Source: Saccharibacillus sp. JS10
GTDB taxonomy: Bacteria > Bacillota > Bacilli > Paenibacillales > Paenibacillaceae
NCBI RefSeq assembly: GCF_024436065.1
Contig: NZ_JANFNS010000002.1
Span: 434,001-498,000 of the forward strand
Length of the DNA stretch: 64,000 nucleotides
Direction: 5' to 3'
The notes beneath the pieces are model-generated. The model was not told the origin of the DNA. It made no database searches and saw only the letters and a program-made list of their open reading frames with translations. The stretch's first letter is position 1, and each line of letters begins with the position of its first letter. This document shows positions 58,371 through 64,000 of this stretch, one piece after another. Both the position numbers and the translations under genes were made by a program.

Positions 58371-58530
58371 ACGAGTAAGCCGAGCAAAAGGGAGCGGAGA
58401 GGGGGTTCAGTGGAGGAGCGTTAGCGTTCGCCTTTGAACTTGGGAAAATCCAAACAAAAATTCCAATCATATTTTCCCGAGTTCAACAAGCGACCGAAAC
58501 GAATCCCCTCGTAGCGCCTCCCAGCGCAAA
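58371..58530 (+). repeat. long hairpin-forming intergenic repeat, copy C
   Basis: This copy lies between convergent genes, like copy A. The inner stem (58434-58449 with 58471-58486) has 15 of 16 Watson-Crick pairs plus one G-U. The outer stem GAGGGGGTTC (58399-58408) pairs with GAATCCCCTC (58501-58510). It shares GTTCGCCTTTGAACTTG, CAACAAGCGACCGAAACGAATC and CTCGTAG with copy A, apart from the few changed stem positions. The outer ends are less like A and B and lack the ACGTAACT ends. Confidence 0.75.
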
Positions 58531-58539
58531 CCACAACGC

Positions 58540-58569
58540 AAAAAGAGCGACCCATAAAGAGTCGCCCTC
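58540..58569 (-). terminator. terminator of the opuA operon
   Basis: On the minus strand GAGGGCGAC pairs with GTCGCTC (one bulge), followed by TTTTT. Confidence 0.7.
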
Positions 58570-58589
58570 ATACTCAAATCCTCAAAACC

Positions 58590-59507
58590 TTACTTCGTCA
58601 AATCCTCAATCGAAGTCGCATCCACATAAGACGGTACAACTAGCCCAGTTTTCACGCCAGTCATGTTCGCACCAAGATCTTCGATCTTATCTTGATATTT
58701 GCTGTAATAATCAGCGTGAGTCAGTGGCAACCATGCAGCAAGACTTGCATCATTGTCGTTTTGAGCAACGCCGAGCCACATCGAACCTGCTTCAACCTGC
58801 AATCCGTTTACTTTGAATCCAAGCTTATCTTCCATGATTTGTTTCACTACATTGAAGCTTGCAATTTCCGAATCCCAAGCGACATAAGTGAAGCTAATCG
58901 GATTTCCGTCAACTGGCGTAATACCATCTGTCCATTCTTTGACGCGATCTGGATGAGCTTCGATAAAGTCGGCAGCCGCTTGTTCTTCGGATTTGCCGTC
59001 TTGAATCGCGATCATCACTTCGCCCATTTCTTCTTCCGTCCATTTGAAGTTTTTCAAGAACTGATACGCTTCAGGTTGATCGTCTTTCAGACCAAGGCGG
59101 GCAATCGTATGAATTTCTTCCGCGTCACCATACGATTTTTTTGGATCTTCCAAATATTTCAGATCGTATTTACTGAACATCCAGTGAGGTGTCCAACCTG
59201 TTACGATGATCGGATCTTTTTTCTTGATCGCTTTGTCCAGGGTTGCCGTCATAGCAGCAGACGAACTTTCAATCACATTCCAGTCGCTCAGACCGTAATC
59301 GTCAATTGCTTTTTGCGTTGCTTGCATGATACCTGCGCCTGGGTCGATCCCGATAATTTCATGGCCGACTTGGTCACCAATCGGAGCGTCGGAGCCAGCA
59401 GCGTTAGAAGATGAACCTCCACCCGAAGAGCAAGCACCTAGAACTAATACGGCAGCGAGACTGGTCATTCCGAACCATTTTTTCGTGCTAAGTTTAAGTT
59501 TTTTCAT
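58590..59507 (-). CDS. opuAC: glycine betaine ABC transporter substrate-binding lipoprotein
   Basis: This 305-aa lipoprotein captures glycine betaine outside the cell for osmoprotection. The N-terminus has a lipobox (VLVLGACSSGGG, Cys near 26) after a basic start. The binding domain has IIGIDPGAGIMQATQKAI, IVTGWTPHWMFSKYDLKYL and EAGSMWLGVAQND, with the tryptophans that form the betaine cage in this family. It is last in opuAA-opuAB-opuAC. Its ATG overlaps the opuAB stop by one base (TAATG). Confidence 0.94.
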   Translation of the reverse strand: MKKLKLSTKKWFGMTSLAAVLVLGACSSGGGSSSNAAGSDAPIGDQVGHEIIGIDPGAGIMQATQKAIDDYGLSDWNVIESSSAAMTATLDKAIKKKDPIIVTGWTPHWMFSKYDLKYLEDPKKSYGDAEEIHTIARLGLKDDQPEAYQFLKNFKWTEEEMGEVMIAIQDGKSEEQAAADFIEAHPDRVKEWTDGITPVDGNPISFTYVAWDSEIASFNVVKQIMEDKLGFKVNGLQVEAGSMWLGVAQNDNDASLAAWLPLTHADYYSKYQDKIEDLGANMTGVKTGLVVPSYVDATSIEDLTK

Positions 59508-60373
59508 TAAGCTTTTCCTCTTTTCTGTGTAGGTTTGAAAATATTTTGAGACAGGCGATCCAATACGATAGCAAGTACAACGACAGCAAGACCGGCTTCA
59601 AAACCTTGACCGATTTGCAACTGAGTAACCGCGCGATAAACTTCTACGCCAATACCTTGCGCGCCGATCATCGAAGCGATAACGACCATCGACAGCGACA
59701 GCATGACTGTCTGGTTGATCCCCGCAAGAATCGTTGGCATTGCCAATGGAAGCTGAACTTTGAACAGTTTTTGCGCACCCGTCGAACCGAAAGCATCTGC
59801 GGCTTCTACCAGTTCGCCGGAGACTTGTTTGATCCCCAAGTTGGTCAAACGAATCGTTGGCGGAATCGCGAAAATAATCGAAGCGATAACGCCTGGGACA
59901 ACGCCGAGACTAAAGAACGTAACGGCAGGAAGCAAGTATACGAAAGCGGGCATCGTCTGCATAAAGTCAAGCAAAGGCGTAATAATGCTGGAAGCCGTTT
60001 TGCTTTTTGCGCACCAGATCCCGATCGGAATACCGATTACTATCGAAATCAATCCAGAGGTCAAGACGAGCGCAAGTGTACTCATCGTTGCGTCCCAATA
60101 ACCAAGATTCCAGATCAATAAGAAGCCAAGTAAAGTAAACAGCGACAATTTCCATTTGCCTGCAAAATAAGCGATAACCGCAAGCAAAATCATAAATACA
60201 ATCGGATGAGGGAACATAAAGACCGTCGTGAATAAATCGACAACACTTTTGATCACTGTTGCGATTCCATCGAATAATCCTTCTAGGTTGATACTCATCC
60301 AATCGACAGCTGTATCGATCCAATCCGCGATTGGAAGTTTAGGCATTTCAGCCGATATCAAGTTGTTGCTCAT
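59507..60373 (-). CDS. opuAB: glycine betaine ABC transporter permease
   Basis: This protein of about 288 aa has five to seven membrane helices and the binding-protein-dependent permease motif EAADAFGSTGAQKLFKVQLPLAMPTILAGINQT, which docks on the ATPase. It begins about MSNNLISAEMPKLPIADWIDTAVDW, the usual amphipathic start of OpuAB/ProW. An in-frame frame extends upstream, but GGGAGG is correctly placed for 60373. It overlaps opuAA by 26 nt and opuAC by 1 nt, so the three are one operon. Confidence 0.93.
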   Translation of the reverse strand: MSNNLISAEMPKLPIADWIDTAVDWMSINLEGLFDGIATVIKSVVDLFTTVFMFPHPIVFMILLAVIAYFAGKWKLSLFTLLGFLLIWNLGYWDATMSTLALVLTSGLISIVIGIPIGIWCAKSKTASSIITPLLDFMQTMPAFVYLLPAVTFFSLGVVPGVIASIIFAIPPTIRLTNLGIKQVSGELVEAADAFGSTGAQKLFKVQLPLAMPTILAGINQTVMLSLSMVVIASMIGAQGIGVEVYRAVTQLQIGQGFEAGLAVVVLAIVLDRLSQNIFKPTQKRGKA

Positions 60374-61568
60374 TGACATGACCTCCCTCATTTTCCACTT
60401 CGCCAGCCATTGCGCCTAACAAGCTGCCGCGCACGACAACTCCCAATAGACGATGATTTTCGTCGACTACCGAGATTGGAATAGGCGATGTGCTACTTTG
60501 TTCAAACATTTCGCCGATCAAGCGATCAGGCGGAGATACCGGGCAATCCGGAATCAAGATTTCTTCGATCGAAAGTTTTTCTTTTGCTGCGCGGGACGCA
60601 TCTTCTGCCGTAATTGCACCAAGCAACTTTTTACTACGATCAATCACGAATAAGTTCGATACGCCGCGTTCACGCATTAATTCCAGTGCAACGCGAGGGC
60701 CGCGATCCGGTGTGATCGTTTCAGGGCGACGCATGACATGCGAAGCGGTTAAGACTTTAGACAAATCGACGTCTTCAACGAAACGTTCGACATAACCGTT
60801 AGCCGGTTGAATTAGAATTTCTTCCGGTGTGCCGATTTGTACGACTTCGCCGTCTCGCATCAGTGCAATGCGATCACCAATTCGAAGTGCTTCGTCCAAG
60901 TCGTGCGTAATAAAGATGATGGTTTTCTTCATCTTTTCTTGCAGATCAAGCAGCTCGTCTTGCATATCGCGGCGAATCAGAGGGTCAAGCGCACTGAACG
61001 CTTCGTCCATAAGCAAGACTTCTGGATCATTGGCAAGTGCACGGGCGAGACCGACACGCTGCTGCATACCGCCACTAAGTTCATCCGGCATTTTGTTTTC
61101 CCAGCCTTTAAGCCCGACCAATTCCAGCGATTGCTGTGCTTTTTCTTGACGCTTCGATTTATCGACTTTTTGAACTTCAAGCCCAAATTCGACATTTTCC
61201 GCTACCGTACGGTGTGGGAACAAGGCGAATTTTTGGAAAACCATACTGATCGTTTTGCGACGAACCTCGCGTAATTGTTCCGCGTTCATCTTCATGATGT
61301 CTTTATCATTAATTAGGATTTGCCCTGCGGTCGGCTCGATCAACCGGTTGAACATGCGGACGAGTGTAGATTTACCACTACCCGACAACCCCATGATGAC
61401 GAAAATTTCGCCTTCTTCAATGTCCATGTTCACCTGGTTGACCCCGACGGTGATTTGTTTTTCTTTGGCAAGTTTTTGCTTGTTGTAGCCTTGATCTAAA
61501 AGCTTGACTCCTTGCGCAGCATTAGGTCCGAACAATTTGCTTACGTTTCGAATACTGAGTATTGGCAT
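60348..61568 (-). CDS. opuAA: glycine betaine ABC transporter ATP-binding protein
   Basis: This ATPase of about 406 aa powers OpuA uptake. It has Walker A (GLSGSGKSTLVR), signature LSGGMQQRVGLARAL and Walker B (VLLMDEAFSALDPL), plus two CBS domains (about 280-400) that sense ionic strength in OpuA. The long N-terminal loop with LLDQGYNKQ is typical of OpuAA/ProV. The start is taken at ATG 61568, 8 nt after GGAAGGG; a GTG lies 9 nt upstream. First gene of the operon, divergent from gbsR. Confidence 0.95.
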   Translation of the reverse strand: MPILSIRNVSKLFGPNAAQGVKLLDQGYNKQKLAKEKQITVGVNQVNMDIEEGEIFVIMGLSGSGKSTLVRMFNRLIEPTAGQILINDKDIMKMNAEQLREVRRKTISMVFQKFALFPHRTVAENVEFGLEVQKVDKSKRQEKAQQSLELVGLKGWENKMPDELSGGMQQRVGLARALANDPEVLLMDEAFSALDPLIRRDMQDELLDLQEKMKKTIIFITHDLDEALRIGDRIALMRDGEVVQIGTPEEILIQPANGYVERFVEDVDLSKVLTASHVMRRPETITPDRGPRVALELMRERGVSNLFVIDRSKKLLGAITAEDASRAAKEKLSIEEILIPDCPVSPPDRLIGEMFEQSSTSPIPISVVDENHRLLGVVVRGSLLGAMAGEVENEGGHVNEQQLDIG

Positions 61569-61746
61569 TTCGTTCACCCTTCCTTTGTTTGTAAAAAGAT
61601 AATATTGAAAACGAACGGTATCTCACTAAAACAAATGGTGGATAAGCGTTCGAGAGCAGAGTTAACCAACCGAGCGGCGTATGCTCAACGTCATAAAGCT
61701 TAACAAAACATAAAATTCTTTTCAACCTTCATATCCGTTCATTAAG

Positions 61747-61770
61747 TTTGTACAGAAAAAACTGTACAAA
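61747..61770. promoter_or_regulatory. palindrome between opuA and gbsR, probable GbsR operator
   Basis: TTTGTACA (61747-61754) and TGTACAAA (61763-61770) form a perfect 8-bp inverted repeat with an 8-bp spacer, in the 477-bp divergent region. The rest of this region is AT-rich with no other gene. Confidence 0.6.
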
Positions 61771-62045
61771 GTTATAGTCGTAAATTCTCGAAATTCCTCC
61801 TTTATCCTCACTTTTTCAATCCTTTACAATTAACAAGCGTTCTCCTAGAATAACATTGAACCAATTTGCATCTTTGGCTGAAACTTGATTGATGCCTTCA
61901 AAAAAAGGTGAAGAAAACCTTAAGTTCGATCGTGTTTCTTCTATATATTAAAGTTGAAATTAAATGAGAAATTTTATACAAACCGATCCATGAACAACTC
62001 ATAGATCCGAACTCGAATGGCAATGACATGAAGGAGGTTTCAGGC

Positions 62046-62606
62046 ATGGGCTTGGACCAGACACAGTGGACACAAGAAGAACAAGATATCGTACAACGTA
62101 TTCGCAAACGCGTCATTGAAGTCGTAGGACGCAATATGGAGCTATACGGCGTCACTTTATCCACGGGGCATCTATACGGCTTGCTGTTTTTTGCAGACAA
62201 ACCGATGACGTTGGATGAAATGGGTAGCGAAATGAAAATGAGTAAAACGAGCATGAGTACCGGGGTTCGTACTTTACTGGATTTGAATATGGTGAACAAA
62301 GTTTGGGAAAAAGGTTCCCGAAAAGATTTATATGAAGTGGAATACGATTGGTATCAGACGTTCACCGATTATTTTGCGAATGAATGGAGACGGGCGGTTG
62401 AGAATAATCTCCAAGCTTTGCGTAGAGCGATAAAAGAAATCGACCGTCTGCTTGAGACATCAGAGCCAAGTGAAAGCGTAGCCGCTGTTCTAAAAAATGA
62501 TTTGCAAAAAATTCGACAAGCCGAACAGTATTATCGTTGGCTTGATCGGTTGATCGATACGATGGAAGACGGCACCATTTACGACTTGGTTCCAAAAGAA
62601 ACGTAA
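62046..62606 (+). CDS. GbsR/OpcR-family choline/betaine-responsive repressor (MarR fold)
   Basis: This protein of about 186 aa belongs to the GbsR branch of MarR-fold regulators. It has RIRKRVIEVVGRNMELYGVTLSTGHLYGLLFFADKPMTLDEMGSEMKMSKTSMSTGVRTLL, including the winged helix, and a C-terminal helical dimer region. In B. subtilis, GbsR and OpcR respond to choline and control opu genes. AAGGAGG suits ATG 62046; an upstream in-frame ATG is at 62028. Its divergent placement makes opuA the probable target. Confidence 0.88.
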   Translation: MGLDQTQWTQEEQDIVQRIRKRVIEVVGRNMELYGVTLSTGHLYGLLFFADKPMTLDEMGSEMKMSKTSMSTGVRTLLDLNMVNKVWEKGSRKDLYEVEYDWYQTFTDYFANEWRRAVENNLQALRRAIKEIDRLLETSEPSESVAAVLKNDLQKIRQAEQYYRWLDRLIDTMEDGTIYDLVPKET

Positions 62607-62631
62607 AACGAAAAATAGTCATGCTTCAATC

Positions 62632-62654
62632 AGCCGCCTAGTGCGGCTTTTTTT
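62632..62654 (+). terminator. terminator of the gbsR-like gene
   Basis: AGCCGC pairs with GCGGCT across a 5-nt loop, followed by seven T. Confidence 0.85.
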
Positions 62655-62889
62655 GTGGAGAACTTTATCCTACTCATGTTGTCCTTTTATTTTTGAAACA
62701 AGCAGTTAAATGAGCGCTTCTAAAAAACAGCGTTCGGGTAATACCTGATAGTGTAGGCTGATTTTGTCTCTGGCTTTATTTTTGCGTTACTTTCTTCGTC
62801 GTTGTGGACTGCTTCGCTGCATTGACAGCCCTGCTCTACGAGTTTACGCTAAAGTTAATAAATTTATGTTAGAGGTGGCTGTTTTCCTT

Positions 62890-64000
62890 ATGCAGTATCG
62901 TCCTACCCAAGCCGTTATCGATCTAGATGCGCTTCGCATCAACTATGAGGCTTTTCGTTTGCATCTGCATCCTTCGACCCTTCTTTTGGCTTGCGTAAAA
63001 GCGAATGCTTATGGGCATGGAGCCGTAGAAGTGAGTCGTGAATTGGAACGTATGGGTGCTGATTATTTAAGTGTGGCTTTTCTTGATGAAGCTTTGGAAC
63101 TACGCTTTGCCGGGATTACGCTTCCTATTTTGGTGCTCGGTTATACGCCGCCGGAAGGCTTAGCGGTCGCTCTTGAGCACAATATTACCGTGGCTTTGTT
63201 CAGCGACGAGGTGTTGGAAGCAGCAGCTTCTTTGAACCTTTCGTCTTCGGCAAATCCGCTTAAAGTTCATATCAAAGTGGATAGCGGAATGGGGCGTTTG
63301 GGTCAGATTGCCGGAAGCGACGCCGTATCTTTTGTGCAAAAAGCGCTTCAAGTCGAAACTATCGAAGTAGAAGGTCTTTTTACCCATTTTGCCAGAGCAG
63401 ATGAAGTCGACAAAACCTACACATTGAGCCAATACGAAGCTTTTCAACAAGTCGTGAACACGTTGGAGCAAGACCTTATTCATATTTCGTTGATACATAC
63501 CGGCAATAGTGCCGCTGCAATCGACATGCCGGGGTTGTCCCCCAAAATGGTTCGAATCGGAATTGCGTTATATGGGCTTTATCCTTCTTGTGAAGTCAAT
63601 CATAAGGTTGTTCAATTACAGCCTGTACTTACGCTCAAAACTTCTGTTGTTTTTGCCAAAACGCTGCAAGAGCCGATGAGCATCAGTTACGGTTCGCTAT
63701 ATACCGCTGACGCAGGCGAACGTATTGTGACGCTGCCAGTTGGTTATGCGGACGGTTATTCGAGAATGCTCGGAGGTAAAGCAGAAGTGTTGATTCGCGG
63801 TCAGCGTGCTCCGGTGACGGGAACGATTTGTATGGATCAATGTATGGCGTCACTCAAAGATTTCGAAGATGCAGAAAATATTCTAGTGAACGAAGAAGTT
63901 GTTTTGCTCGGCACTCAATTCGGCGAACGCATCACAGCTGAAGAAATTGCCACCAAACTGGGAACCATCAACTACGAAGTCGTTTGTATGCTTGCCCACC
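62890..64000 (+). CDS. alr: alanine racemase (3' end beyond the window)
   Basis: At least 370 codons are present and the frame is still open at the window edge. The enzyme interconverts L- and D-alanine for cell-wall synthesis. It begins RPTQAVIDLDALRINYEAF, with the PLP lysine in LACVKANAYGHGAVEV. HIKVDSGMGRLG, GLFTHFARADE and LPVGYADGYSRMLGG also match the family. The ATG is 11 nt after AGAGGTGG; an upstream in-frame ATG (62866) has no ribosome site. The 235-bp gap before it shows no other gene. It could be the biosynthetic or a spore-type copy. Confidence 0.93.
   Translation, partial: MQYRPTQAVIDLDALRINYEAFRLHLHPSTLLLACVKANAYGHGAVEVSRELERMGADYLSVAFLDEALELRFAGITLPILVLGYTPPEGLAVALEHNITVALFSDEVLEAAASLNLSSSANPLKVHIKVDSGMGRLGQIAGSDAVSFVQKALQVETIEVEGLFTHFARADEVDKTYTLSQYEAFQQVVNTLEQDLIHISLIHTGNSAAAIDMPGLSPKMVRIGIALYGLYPSCEVNHKVVQLQPVLTLKTSVVFAKTLQEPMSISYGSLYTADAGERIVTLPVGYADGYSRMLGGKAEVLIRGQRAPVTGTICMDQCMASLKDFEDAENILVNEEVVLLGTQFGERITAEEIATKLGTINYEVVCMLAH

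Overview
The window is low-to-mid GC Firmicute chromosome, most likely Paenibacillaceae (Paenibacillus/Saccharibacillus-like). The evidence is strong AGGAGG-type ribosome binding sites, a B. subtilis-like order tsaE-tsaB-rimI-tsaD / ABC-F / groES-groEL, a CIRCE-controlled groESL operon, LicT-type antitermination, a GbsR-controlled opuA operon, an SLH-domain surface protein and a staphylococcal-type C30 carotenoid cluster. No rRNA, tRNA, CRISPR array, insertion sequence or prophage is visible. Assignment to genus is inference.

Layout. 1-14 kb: a peptidoglycan amidase, a dGTPase, an LLM flavin oxidoreductase, a MocR/PdxR-type regulator divergent from an EamA transporter, a D-2-hydroxyacid dehydrogenase, YihY, ThpR, an ECF sigma/anti-sigma pair divergent from a SleB-type cell-wall hydrolase, a UPF0173 metallo-hydrolase and a TetR regulator. 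14-21 kb: glutamate synthase large subunit without its small subunit, then an ABC ATPase/permease pair. 21-30 kb: the t6A tRNA-modification genes, a DnaA-box cluster, an ABC-F protein, 5-formyl-THF cyclo-ligase, a MogA-like protein and groESL. 30-37 kb: a carotenoid operon (alpha/beta hydrolase, crtP, aldehyde dehydrogenase, crtN, crtQ) with no crtM. 37-45 kb: a hypothetical protein, AraC and epimerase, a TetR/MFS efflux unit, a GGDEF-EAL protein and a membrane-anchored Mrr-like protein. 45-50 kb: a beta-glucoside regulon (bglH, licT, bglP) in which each gene has its own RAT antiterminator and a cre or cre-like site. 50-64 kb: an alpha/beta hydrolase, a 931-aa SLH protein, GH31 alpha-glucosidase, YhaM nuclease, an NAD(P)-binding protein, the opuA glycine-betaine transporter divergent from gbsR, and the start of an alanine racemase.

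Most interesting structure outside genes: (i) a family of three long hairpin-forming intergenic repeats (3787-3952, 13889-14209, 58371-58530), whose stems differ in sequence but keep their pairing; (ii) a cluster of six DnaA boxes between tsaD and the ABC-F gene, at the same locus as a known B. subtilis DnaA-box cluster; (iii) two genes, the 5-FCL gene and crtQ, that appear to start at non-standard codons (ATA and ATT); (iv) several well-placed candidate operators next to local regulators.
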